NCBI GenBank assembly: GCA_024403955.1
Contig: JAKSQX010000001.1
Location: forward strand, 61,327-125,326
Length of the DNA stretch: 64,000 nt
DNA from: Clostridia bacterium
Lineage (GTDB): Bacteria; Bacillota; Clostridia; Oscillospirales; Acutalibacteraceae
Reading direction: 5' to 3'
A model generated the notes under the pieces. That model did no database searches. It saw nothing but the letters and a program-made list of their open reading frames with translations, and had not been told where the DNA came from. A program made the translations under genes and the position numbers. Positions 1-7,257 of this stretch are shown here, in pieces. The stretch's first letter is position 1. Each line of letters begins with the position of its first letter.

Positions 1-1
1 A

Positions 2-448
2 ACACATGTTGATGCTCCAACTCACTTCTTTGAGGATGGAAATGACATAAATGATATTCCGCTCGATAAGTTTATGGGGAACACAGCAATTGTGACATTG
101 CCAGCAGGACCAATCACTGGTGAGGTTGTAGAGAAGTATTTTCCTAAATATATCAAGAAGGTTATTTTGAGAACACAGCCAGACAACGTGTTCTTTGGGG
201 GCGCGGCAGAGGATGTCGCTGACCTCGGATATGAACTTCTTGGATATGACTGTATGGCACTCGGCGGCGACAATGAGGCAGCTGTTCATAGAGCACTTCT
301 TGGAGCGGGCATGATTTTACTTGAAAATGTGGATCTTTCAAACGTGAAAGATGGCACATATTATCTCTCTGCCCTTCCAATTAAGATCGATGGAGTTGAG
401 GGCTCATTTTGCCGCGCCGTTCTTCTTGAAAATGACAAGGGCATTTAG
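2..448 (+). CDS. Cyclase family protein (kynurenine formamidase-like), 3' part
   Basis: This is the C-terminal part of a gene entering from the left edge; the frame is open from base 2. The first residues read THVDAPTHF, which matches the metal-binding HxGTHxDxPxHF signature of the cyclase/arylformamidase family, whose members hydrolyse amides or lactones with a divalent metal. The remainder (LRTQP, ALGGDNEAAVHRALLGAG, LENVDLSNV) fits the family's C-terminal half, where the late LLEN segment is conserved. The substrate cannot be told from the sequence. It ends 48 bases before a strong terminator. The start lies outside the window. Confidence 0.8.
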   Translation, partial: THVDAPTHFFEDGNDINDIPLDKFMGNTAIVTLPAGPITGEVVEKYFPKYIKKVILRTQPDNVFFGGAAEDVADLGYELLGYDCMALGGDNEAAVHRALLGAGMILLENVDLSNVKDGTYYLSALPIKIDGVEGSFCRAVLLENDKGI

Positions 449-495
449 TCGTGCACGTGTATTAAGGTATTTATATATACTAATAGGCATAAAAA

Positions 496-519
496 GACCC
501 TGGGTTTTATCCCAGGGTC
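496..519. terminator. Bidirectional intrinsic terminator
   Basis: A perfect 9-bp stem, GACCCTGGG paired with CCCAGGGTC around a 6-base loop, is preceded by an A-run and followed by a T-rich tail. It can end the cyclase gene on the plus strand and the convergent membrane-protein gene on the minus strand. Confidence 0.85.
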
Positions 520-524
520 CTATT

Positions 525-1175
525 TTATATCTTTTCGAAAAGTACTGTGTCTTTGAACTTGGCTTTGAGCTGTTCAATCAAATCATCAGCATCGCTAATT
601 TCAAAGAATGCGTAAATCTGCTCATCAAATTTTCCAAGTCCTGAATTTGCAAAGATTAATGTGAAAACATCTTTGTAGTCGTTTGGGAAGTTGAAGTACA
701 GAGTTCCTACATTGTTCTTGCGAAGGTGGTATGAGATGTACTTTAGGTTTTCAAGAGGAAGTTGGCGAACTTTGATATTTCGACCTCTTGTGTAGACGAT
801 TGTTATATCTGTCTCGGTAATTTCATATGAGTATTTCATACGTTTCTTCTTTTTGTGATGGTTTCTAAAGAAGATACAGTAGATACCGATCAGTAGAAGA
901 AGAACTGCAAACACATAAAGATAAGTTACTTCTTTCAATGCAACCATCCAGAAAATGGCTGCAAAAAAGATGAACCAGGAGAGAGGAAGGAAGAGCCACT
1001 CATATTTTGTCCATTTGTATTTTGGGTTAGGTTCACCTGACCAAACTGTAGATGCGTTGAGCTTTTGGCTCTCATCTATTACTTCTGTCATATCTCCTGT
1101 TTCAGGGTTGTAGATTTTTCTAGTTGCCCTATCAACATATGCAGTTTCAAGTTTTGCTTTTACGTTAGATTTCAA
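525..1175 (-). CDS. Hypothetical membrane protein with PH-like C-terminal domain
   Basis: The 216-residue protein has a soluble N-terminal stretch, two closely spaced hydrophobic helices (about residues 58-100), a basic HHKKKKR stretch just after them, and a C-terminal beta-rich domain (about 110-216) of the kind seen in bacterial PH-like (DUF304/YcxB-type) proteins. The chosen TTG start lies 6 bases after an AGGAGATG ribosome binding site; no ATG fits as well. It overlaps the end of the upstream MOSC gene by 11 bases, so the two are probably translationally coupled. The function is unknown. The assignment to a PH-like fold is inference from the topology, not from a recognised motif. Confidence 0.6.
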   Translation of the reverse strand: MKSNVKAKLETAYVDRATRKIYNPETGDMTEVIDESQKLNASTVWSGEPNPKYKWTKYEWLFLPLSWFIFFAAIFWMVALKEVTYLYVFAVLLLLIGIYCIFFRNHHKKKKRMKYSYEITETDITIVYTRGRNIKVRQLPLENLKYISYHLRKNNVGTLYFNFPNDYKDVFTLIFANSGLGKFDEQIYAFFEISDADDLIEQLKAKFKDTVLFEKI

Positions 1176-1581
1176 TTATTTCATCTCCTGCAGAAATTGT
1201 TCCGCTCTTTGTAATTCTAGCAAAGGCACAGGCCTTTTTGATTTGACACACATTACCGCTCTGCACGAATTCGCATTCCGGAAAGCATTTTTTAAGTGTG
1301 CTCGAGATTTCTATTTCAGTGTCACCGATTTTAAACTTATCTCCCTCTTTTAGGGCAGTATAGTCAAGACCAACGGTTGTGATGTTTGGCATAAAGCGAT
1401 GTACACATACGCCTTTGCCACATTCACGGTATTCATTTAGAAGATCCTCGTCGGCGAGGCAGAGCTGCCTATCTCCACCTTTTGCTTTGACGTCACCTTT
1501 TACACCGAGGTCGGCAATAAGTTCAAAGCTCTCAAAGATTTCTTCTTTTTCGTCTTTAAGTCGGAGTGTTTTAATAATCAT
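1165..1581 (-). CDS. Small MOSC domain protein
   Basis: The 138-residue protein is a stand-alone MOSC domain. The segment DLGVKGDVKAKGGDRQLCL corresponds to the MOSC signature around the conserved Asp/Gly-rich loop, and the C-terminal half carries several cysteines (CFPECEF, CQIKKAC) where MOSC proteins have conserved Cys residues. MOSC domains handle the molybdenum cofactor or carry persulfide sulfur, so a role in sulfur or Moco transfer is likely. No other molybdenum gene is visible nearby, and small MOSC proteins also occur without Moco enzymes. It is the first gene of a two-gene minus-strand unit with the PH-like membrane protein. Confidence 0.8.
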   Translation of the reverse strand: MIIKTLRLKDEKEEIFESFELIADLGVKGDVKAKGGDRQLCLADEDLLNEYRECGKGVCVHRFMPNITTVGLDYTALKEGDKFKIGDTEIEISSTLKKCFPECEFVQSGNVCQIKKACAFARITKSGTISAGDEIIEI

Positions 1582-1596
1582 ATTATCACCGGGTTA

Positions 1597-1626
1597 ATTA
1601 TACATAAAAAAAGAGCCCATTTGCAA
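1597..1626 (-). promoter_or_regulatory. Putative promoter of the MOSC gene
   Basis: On the minus strand, TTGCAA (1621-1626) and TATAAT (1597-1602) are separated by 18 bases and lie 16 bases before the MOSC start. The -35 box sits inside the terminator hairpin of the upstream tRNA-Gly gene. Confidence 0.5.
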
Positions 1627-1642
1627 GTGCGTGCAAACAGGC
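1606..1642 (-). terminator. Terminator of tRNA-Gly
   Basis: Read on the minus strand, an 11-bp stem (1632-1642 with 1615-1625, including G-U pairs) with a 6-base loop is followed by a run of seven T. It starts 7 bases after the encoded CCA end of the tRNA. Confidence 0.8.
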
Positions 1643-1649
1643 AAAAAAA

Positions 1650-1725
1650 TGGAGCGGATTACGGGGCTCGAACCCGCTACCTCCACCTTGGCAAGGTGGC
1701 GCTCTACCAGATGAGCTAAATCCGC
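1650..1725 (-). tRNA. tRNA-Gly (GCC)
   Basis: On the minus strand the sequence folds as a cloverleaf: acceptor stem GCGGATT/AATCCGC, a D arm starting GCTC, anticodon stem CCACC/GGTGG with loop TTGCCAA, and T arm GCGGG-TTCGAGC-CCCGT. The anticodon is GCC, so the tRNA carries glycine. The discriminator is T and the CCA tail is encoded (1650-1652). Confidence 0.95.
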
Positions 1726-1741
1726 ACGTGAATGCTTGTAT

Positions 1742-1770
1742 ATAATAACCCAAGGTTCTTTTTGTGTCAA
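1742..1770 (-). promoter_or_regulatory. Promoter of tRNA-Gly
   Basis: The minus strand carries a consensus TTGACA (1765-1770) and TATTAT (1742-1747) with a 17-base spacer, placing the start of transcription about 10 bases before the tRNA. Confidence 0.8.
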
Positions 1771-1791
1771 GAAACTCTTTTAAAATAAATA

Positions 1792-1820
1792 TTGACAATT
1801 ATTATTCCTTGGTGTAATAT
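1792..1820 (+). promoter_or_regulatory. Promoter of infC-rpmI-rplT
   Basis: TTGACA (1792-1797) and TAATAT (1815-1820) are 17 bases apart. This is back-to-back with the tRNA-Gly promoter and leaves a leader of roughly 120 bases before infC. Confidence 0.85.
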
Positions 1821-1827
1821 CTTCCTA

Positions 1828-1936
1828 CAACAAAGAAGGACCAATCCGTTCTCACCTAAAGCTTATGGCTTACGGTTAATACTGAAAGACAGTATGCGTG
1901 GACGGAGAAATTGTGTCCACGCTTTTATTTTAATTT
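1828..1936 (+). promoter_or_regulatory. L20-leader-like attenuator of the infC operon
   Basis: The leader contains the GGACCAATCCGTTCTCACCT-type segment (from 1839) that I associate with L20 autoregulatory leaders in Firmicutes, followed by a terminator-like hairpin: GCGTGGAC (1896-1903) pairs with GTCCACGC (1915-1922), then a T-rich run. Infer that free L20 binds the leader and favours termination before infC. The family assignment is from memory of the conserved segment and of the operon context. Confidence 0.7.
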
Positions 1937-1947
1937 TATGGAGGTGC

Positions 1948-2478
1948 ATGAACATAGCACAAAAGAACCAGGAAGTCCTTATCAACGAAGATATTAAGGC
2001 AAAAGAGTTGAGAGTTGTTACAGATGACGGCGAGCAGCTTGGTATCATGTCTTTAGCTGATGCATTACAGTCAGCAGTTCAGAAAGACTTAGACCTCGTG
2101 CTTATTGCTCCACAGGCACAGCCACCTGTTGCAAAAATTATGGACTATGGTAAGTACCGCTTCGAACAGCAGAAGCGAGAAAAAGAAGCCAAGAAAAATC
2201 AGAAGGTTGTTGAGATTAAGGAAATTAGACTTTCACTTAAGATCGACACACATGACTTTGAGACAAAAGCTAATCAGGCTATGAAGTTCTTAAAGGCCGG
2301 TAACAAAGTAAAGGTTTCTATTCGTTTCCGCGGCCGTGAGATGGCTCATCCAGAAAACGGTCTTGTAACTATGAAAGATTTCGCTGAAGCATGTGCTGAA
2401 TTTGGCAACGTTGAAAAAGAGGCAAAACTCGAAGGTCGCCAGATGCTTATGTTCTTAAGCCCAGTAAAAAACAAGTAA
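1948..2478 (+). CDS. infC: Translation initiation factor IF-3
   Basis: IF-3 binds the 30S subunit, prevents premature 50S joining and checks the initiator tRNA. The 176-residue product has the expected two halves: an N-terminal domain (INEDIKAKELRVV, about 12-80), a Lys/Glu-rich linker helix (FEQQKREKEAKKNQK) and a C-terminal domain (VKEIRLS-type start, then IRFRGREMAHPE). The ATG at 1948 follows a GGAGG site by 3 bases with a further upstream G-rich context; longer in-frame starts would run into the attenuator hairpin and are rejected. It heads the infC-rpmI-rplT operon. Confidence 0.95.
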   Translation: MNIAQKNQEVLINEDIKAKELRVVTDDGEQLGIMSLADALQSAVQKDLDLVLIAPQAQPPVAKIMDYGKYRFEQQKREKEAKKNQKVVEIKEIRLSLKIDTHDFETKANQAMKFLKAGNKVKVSIRFRGREMAHPENGLVTMKDFAEACAEFGNVEKEAKLEGRQMLMFLSPVKNK

Positions 2479-2502
2479 TTATTATTAAGGAGGGTATTCA
2501 TT

Positions 2503-2703
2503 ATGCCTAAAATTAAGTCACATAGTGGTGCAAAGAAAAGAATCAAAGTTTCTAAGAATGGTAAGCCAAAGCTTAACCACGCTTACAAGTCACATATCTT
2601 AACTAAGAAGTCAACAAAGCGTAAGAGAAATCTTCGTAAGTCTTTCGTAGCTGATTCAACAAATCAGAAGAAGATTAAGAAGATGGTACCTTACAAGTAT
2701 TAA
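2503..2703 (+). CDS. rpmI: 50S ribosomal protein L35
   Basis: The 66-residue, very basic protein begins [20 protein letters not shown] and contains the typical [13 protein letters not shown] stretch, which identify bacterial L35. It sits 24 bases after infC and has an AAGGAGG ribosome binding site. Length is normal for the family. Its level should follow the L20-controlled leader upstream of infC. Confidence 0.97.
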   Translation: MPKIKSHSGAKKRIKVSKNGKPKLNHAYKSHILTKKSTKRKRNLRKSFVADSTNQKKIKKMVPYKY

Positions 2704-2724
2704 TTTTTAGGAGGATTGTGAACA

Positions 2725-3084
2725 ATGGCTAGAATTAAAGGCGCTACAATGACAAGAAAGCGCAGAAATAAAACACTCAAAATGGCTAAGGGCTACTATG
2801 GCTCAAAGCATGCTCTCTTTAAGACAGCTAAAGAAGCTGTAATGAAGAGCGGTAACTATGCATACATCGGCAGAAAGCAGAAGAAGAGAGATTTCCGTCG
2901 TCTTTGGATTACAAGAATCTCAGCTGCTTGCAAGATGAATGGCATGAACTACTCAACATTCATTAACGGCCTTAAGAAGGCTGGCATCGATCTTAACAGA
3001 AAGATGCTCTCAGAAATCGCTATTTCTGACCCAGCAGCATTCACAGCTCTCTGCGATCAGGCAAAGGCTGCACTTGCTAAATAA
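2725..3084 (+). CDS. rplT: 50S ribosomal protein L20
   Basis: L20 binds 23S rRNA early in 50S assembly and in Firmicutes also represses its own operon at the leader. The 119-residue protein begins [28 protein letters not shown] (read in two parts: basic extended N-terminus about 1-60, globular RNA-binding C-terminus about 60-119, including [17 protein letters not shown]). It is the last gene of the operon, 21 bases after rpmI, and is followed by a strong hairpin. Confidence 0.97.
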   Translation: MARIKGATMTRKRRNKTLKMAKGYYGSKHALFKTAKEAVMKSGNYAYIGRKQKKRDFRRLWITRISAACKMNGMNYSTFINGLKKAGIDLNRKMLSEIAISDPAAFTALCDQAKAALAK

Positions 3085-3094
3085 TTAAAGAGAT

Positions 3095-3138
3095 ACACGC
3101 CCGTACGCACACGCGTACGAGGGCGTGTCTTTTACTTT
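3095..3138 (+). terminator. Terminator of the infC operon
   Basis: ACACGCCC and GTACGC pair with GCGTAC and GGGCGTGT (3095-3128, with a two-base bulge), followed by CTTTTACTTT. It lies 10 bases after the rplT stop. Confidence 0.85.
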
Positions 3139-3151
3139 ATTGAGGTATCTT

Positions 3152-3946
3152 ATGGATAGAATCACCAGTGTACAGAACCCAAAAGTTAAGGCGTATAACG
3201 AACTCGTCTCCTCTGCAAAGAGCAGAAGGGAACAGGGTCTTTTTGTCCTTGAGGGACTTCGTCTTTGCCTTGATGTTCTTCGCAGTGGGCTTACCGTAAA
3301 AGAACTCTATTTTACTAAGGTATTATTTGATAATAATAAAGAGGATATAGAGGAACTCATTAAAGTATCAAATGAAGTATATGAAATTTCAGAAAACGTT
3401 GCGGAGAAAATGTCTGATACTAAGACAGCCCAAGGTGTTTTCTGTGTAGTAGAGAAGAAGGTTTCTTTTGAGGAGCTCTCTTCAGATGGCAAGTATATCT
3501 TGCTTGAGAATGTACAGGATCCTGCAAACCTTGGTGCGGTAAGTAGAACTGCTGAGGCACTTGGTATAGAGGGTCTTATTGTCTCCGGCGGATGTGATGT
3601 CTTGAGTCCAAAAGCATTACGAGCATCCATGGGCGCATTGCTCAGGATTCCAGTAATCGAGACTGAAGATGTAACGATGACAATAAGAAGTGCTCAAAAG
3701 AAGGGTATCAAAACATACGCTTCAACACCACGTGAAGATGCCACAGATATTACTAAAGCTGACTTTAGTGGTGGCGTAATTGTGGTTGTAGGAAATGAGG
3801 CAAACGGAGTAACCCAGAGTACTTTCGAGTGTTGTGGAAATAGTATTACGATTAAAATGACAGGCAGAGCGGAGTCACTTAATGCGGGAGCAGCAGCTTC
3901 CATTATTATGTGGGAAATGGTGAAGCCTATTAATGAGAAAAGTTAA
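3152..3946 (+). CDS. RNA 2'-O-methyltransferase, SpoU/TrmH family
   Basis: The 264-residue protein has an N-terminal substrate-binding domain (ITSVQNPKVKAYNEL, EQGLFVLEG) and a C-terminal SpoU domain with the knotted SAM-binding motifs: LLENVQDPANLGAVSRTAEA (motif 1), VVVGNEANGV (motif 2) and IKMTGRAESLNAGAAASI (motif 3). Such enzymes methylate ribose in rRNA or tRNA; RlmB/TsnR-like 23S rRNA targets are most likely, but the exact site is not predictable. The ATG at 3152 follows a TGAGGT site; an earlier start would begin within the upstream terminator. It opens a long run of tightly packed genes and overlaps dprA by 14 bases. Confidence 0.88.
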   Translation: MDRITSVQNPKVKAYNELVSSAKSRREQGLFVLEGLRLCLDVLRSGLTVKELYFTKVLFDNNKEDIEELIKVSNEVYEISENVAEKMSDTKTAQGVFCVVEKKVSFEELSSDGKYILLENVQDPANLGAVSRTAEALGIEGLIVSGGCDVLSPKALRASMGALLRIPVIETEDVTMTIRSAQKKGIKTYASTPREDATDITKADFSGGVIVVVGNEANGVTQSTFECCGNSITIKMTGRAESLNAGAAASIIMWEMVKPINEKS

Positions 3947-5153
3947 TTACTATTTATGGTTACAACAGGCAATTGGTCCAGGAGCTGAAAACAGTGGACT
4001 AATTTTTGAAACTTTTTCTTCAGCCGAAGAAATTTTTAGAGCGACGGACACAGAGCGTAGGATTTCGGGTGTGTTTACCGCAGAACAAATTGAACGGATG
4101 AACACAACGGATATTGAGGATTCCTATAAGATAATGGGCGAGTGTGCCGCGGCGGGTGTTGATATTTTGACACCGCTTGATGACGACTATCCCAAGAATC
4201 TTTTGAATATTTCGGATTATCCTATAGTTCTGTATGTTAAGGGAAGCCTCGATGTATTGAAAAGGAAGATTCCTATTGCTATAGTTGGGACGCGAAAGCC
4301 CGCTCCAAGAAGTATCGCGTCTGCGCAGGAGCTCTCAAAAGCTCTGACAAAATGTGGATTCGTCGTCATAAGCGGTGGCGCTTTGGGAATTGACACGGCG
4401 GCACATACTGGTGCAATATCAGTAGGTGAGGAAACTATTGCAGTTCTCGGATGTGGTCATTTATTTAAGTATCTAAAAACAAACGAACCACTTCGAGACG
4501 TCATATCAACAAACGGTGCTACTATTTCAGAGTATCCACCTTCTACAGATTCCTTTAAATGGAATTTTCCAATTAGGAATAGAATTATTTCTGGTATGTC
4601 AGTTGGGACAATTGTTGTTGAGGGTAAAAAGAAGAGTGGATCTCTTATCACAGCAAAGCATGCGATGCTTCAAAACAGAGACGTCTTTGCTCTTCCAAGC
4701 GCTGAACTTGGAGCGACCTCTGATGGCTGTGAGGAATTATTAAAAGATGGGGCAATACCTGTCGAAATGCCCATGGATGTCATAAGTGAGTACTTGAGCA
4801 TTCATGCGGAGAAGATAAAAATTGATGAGTCGATAGATTTATCGATGAATCTTCTCTCGCTCGGTCTTTCAAAAAACAGTTTTGACAATCAGGTTGAAAA
4901 GATTGTGAAGCAACACGAGGATTTGGAGCGGGAGAGAGCAGATAGGCGAAAGCCTAAAAAAAGGGAACTTACGGATTCGGTATCGGATGAGGCAAAAAGA
5001 GTTTATGCCATATTCACAAGGGATCCGATAAGCATAAAAGAGATAGCTGATTCGGTAATAATGCCAGCGAGTTCATTGCTTGGAGCATTGACTGAACTTG
5101 AACTTCTGGGTTATATTGAATTGCTATCAAACACAAAATACTCAGTAAAATAG
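3933..5153 (+). CDS. dprA: DNA-processing protein DprA (Smf)
   Basis: DprA loads RecA onto incoming single-stranded DNA during transformation. The 406-residue protein has an N-terminal helical region, the Rossmann-like DNA-binding domain with IAIVGTRKPAPRS (about 115-127), SGGALGIDTAAHTGA (147-161), the FPIRNRIISGMS segment and GSLITAKHAMLQNRDVFALP, then a linker rich in Arg/Lys/Glu and a C-terminal winged-helix-like domain. All hallmark motifs are intact. The order SpoU methyltransferase-dprA-topA-trmFO is common in Firmicutes. It ends 13 bases before topA. Competence genes other than this one are not in view. Confidence 0.93.
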   Translation: MRKVNYYLWLQQAIGPGAENSGLIFETFSSAEEIFRATDTERRISGVFTAEQIERMNTTDIEDSYKIMGECAAAGVDILTPLDDDYPKNLLNISDYPIVLYVKGSLDVLKRKIPIAIVGTRKPAPRSIASAQELSKALTKCGFVVISGGALGIDTAAHTGAISVGEETIAVLGCGHLFKYLKTNEPLRDVISTNGATISEYPPSTDSFKWNFPIRNRIISGMSVGTIVVEGKKKSGSLITAKHAMLQNRDVFALPSAELGATSDGCEELLKDGAIPVEMPMDVISEYLSIHAEKIKIDESIDLSMNLLSLGLSKNSFDNQVEKIVKQHEDLERERADRRKPKKRELTDSVSDEAKRVYAIFTRDPISIKEIADSVIMPASSLLGALTELELLGYIELLSNTKYSVK

Positions 5154-5166
5154 GATGGTTTTTTGT

Positions 5167-7257
5167 ATGTCTAAACTTATTATCGTTGAGTCACCAACAA
5201 AGACAAAAACAATCAAAGAGTACCTTGGAAAGGACTACACAGTAGTTGCTTCTATGGGTCACGTTCGTGATCTTCCAGCTGCAAAGCTTAACGTTGATGT
5301 TAAGAATAACTTTGAGCCTAAGTATGCGATTATCAAAGGAAAGGAGAACTTGGTTCGCGACCTCCAGAAAGAAGTTGCAAAGGCAGATGAAGTATACCTC
5401 GCAACCGACCCGGATCGCGAAGGGGAAGCCATCTCCTGGCATCTTGCTACACTCCTTGGCCTCGATATGAACAAGGCTAATCGTGTAACATTCAATGAGA
5501 TTACAAAGACAGGTATCATGGCTGGTATTAAGGATCCACATAAGATTGATATGGGCCTCGTTAATGCTCAGCAGGCTCGTCGTATCCTCGATAGACTCGT
5601 AGGTTACAGACTTAGCCCATTTGTATCACAGAAGATTCGTCGTGGTCTTTCAGCTGGACGTGTACAATCAGTTGCTGTACGTCTTATCGTTGACCGCGAG
5701 GAAGAAATTCGAGCATTCGTACCAGAGGAGTATTGGACACTCGATGCCAAACTCATTCCTCATGGTGCAAGAAAGGCTTTTGCCGCTAGTTTTATTGGTG
5801 ACGAAACTGGTAAGGTAAAGATTGAGAACAAAGAACAGTCCGATAAATATTTAAAGAGACTTGAAGGTGCAACATACGTTGTAGACAGCGTAAAGAAGGG
5901 CACAAGAAAGAAACAGCCAGCACCTCCATTTATCACATCAACACTTCAGCAGGAAGCTTCTCGTCGTCTTGGCTTCCAGGCTAAGCGCACAATGAAGGTT
6001 GCTCAGGAACTCTATGAAGGTGTGGGCGTTGCTGGTCGTGGTCAGGTAGGTCTTATCACTTACATGAGAACTGACTCTCTCCGTATTTCTGAAGAAGCTC
6101 GTGCTATGACAGATAAGTATATTAAGGCTACTTATGGTGAAAAGTATCTTCCTGAGAAGCCACGTTACTTCAAGTCAAGAAATGGTGCTCAGGATGCTCA
6201 TGAAGCTATTCGTCCAACAGATGTAACTTTGACTCCAGAGGAGGCAAAGAACTCTCTCACATCTGATCAGTATAAGCTCTATAAGCTTATTTGGCAGCGC
6301 TTCATTGCAAGCCTCATGGCTACTTGCATTCAGAACACAGTTAAGGTTGAAATTAAGGCTAACGATTGCGTATTTGCAGCAAACGGTTATAGCGTTAAGT
6401 TTGATGGTTACACAGTTCTTTACGATACAGACCCAGATGATGAGGAAGAGTCAATGCTTCCTGATCTTTCAGAGGGTGATGAGCTCAAGCTCAAGGAACT
6501 CATAGGCAATCAGCACTTTACACAGGCTCCATCACGTTACACAGAGGCTGCTCTTGTTAAGGCGCTTGAAGAAAACGGTGTTGGTAGACCTTCAACATAC
6601 GCTTCAATCATCACAACAATCCTTTCTCGTGAATATGTTGTTCGTGATGGTAAGCTTCTTAAGCCAACAGAACTCGGCGAGGCTACAACAGGTCTTCTTA
6701 AATCTAAGTTCCCTAAGTTCGTAAACACAAAGTTTACTGCTCAGATGGAAACAAGCCTTGATGAAGTTGCTGAAGGCAAGACAGAATATGTTGGTCTTGT
6801 AAGTGAATTCTACGATGACCTCGAAGATACACTTAGGAAGGCAAAGACTGAGATGGAAGGCGTTAAGATCCAGCTCGAAGAGGACAAGACAGATATCCCT
6901 TGCGAGAAGTGCGGTCGTATGATGGTTGTTAAGTCTGGTCGTTTTGGTAAGTTCCTTGCTTGCCCTGGTTATCCAGAGTGCAAGAATACAAAGCCACTCA
7001 TCCAAGATACAGGTGCTAAGTGCCCTAAGTGTGGCGGAGATGTTATTCAGAGAAAGTCAAAGCGTGGCTATGTATTCTATGGTTGCAGCAACTATCCAAC
7101 ATGTGATTTCTCAACTTGGGATGCACCAGTTGCTGGTGAGATCTGCCCAGAATGTGGCAGCAGTCTCTTCAAGCACAGAGCAAATTATGTTTGTCTTAAG
7201 GAAGGCTGCGGATATGAAGTAGCAGCACCTAGAAAGAGGAGCGCAAAGAATGGCTAA
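5167..7257 (+). CDS. topA: DNA topoisomerase I
   Basis: This type IA topoisomerase relaxes negative supercoils through a transient 5'-phosphotyrosine. The product (696 residues from the preferred start) has the Toprim domain (KLIIVESPTKTKTI at the N-terminus; TDPDREGEAISWH), the core with active-site tyrosine in LITYMRTDSLRIS (about Y299), and three C-terminal zinc-ribbon repeats with CxxC pairs (CEKC..., CPKC..., CPEC...). An ATG at 5155 also fits the frame but lies inside the AGGATGG ribosome binding site, so 5167 is chosen. The 3' end overlaps trmFO by 8 bases. Confidence 0.96.
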   Translation: MSKLIIVESPTKTKTIKEYLGKDYTVVASMGHVRDLPAAKLNVDVKNNFEPKYAIIKGKENLVRDLQKEVAKADEVYLATDPDREGEAISWHLATLLGLDMNKANRVTFNEITKTGIMAGIKDPHKIDMGLVNAQQARRILDRLVGYRLSPFVSQKIRRGLSAGRVQSVAVRLIVDREEEIRAFVPEEYWTLDAKLIPHGARKAFAASFIGDETGKVKIENKEQSDKYLKRLEGATYVVDSVKKGTRKKQPAPPFITSTLQQEASRRLGFQAKRTMKVAQELYEGVGVAGRGQVGLITYMRTDSLRISEEARAMTDKYIKATYGEKYLPEKPRYFKSRNGAQDAHEAIRPTDVTLTPEEAKNSLTSDQYKLYKLIWQRFIASLMATCIQNTVKVEIKANDCVFAANGYSVKFDGYTVLYDTDPDDEEESMLPDLSEGDELKLKELIGNQHFTQAPSRYTEAALVKALEENGVGRPSTYASIITTILSREYVVRDGKLLKPTELGEATTGLLKSKFPKFVNTKFTAQMETSLDEVAEGKTEYVGLVSEFYDDLEDTLRKAKTEMEGVKIQLEEDKTDIPCEKCGRMMVVKSGRFGKFLACPGYPECKNTKPLIQDTGAKCPKCGGDVIQRKSKRGYVFYGCSNYPTCDFSTWDAPVAGEICPECGSSLFKHRANYVCLKEGCGYEVAAPRKRSAKNG

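Noticed and set aside
1792..1947. Longer N-terminal extension of IF-3
   Set aside because: The in-frame extension would begin at the promoter and run through the attenuator hairpin; the residues do not resemble IF-3 and a GGAGG site precedes the inner ATG.
5191..7005. Long open frames on the minus strand and in other frames inside topA, smc, leuS and other genes
   Set aside because: They lie opposite or inside genes with clear family motifs, have no ribosome binding sites and show composition that follows from the codon use of the real gene.
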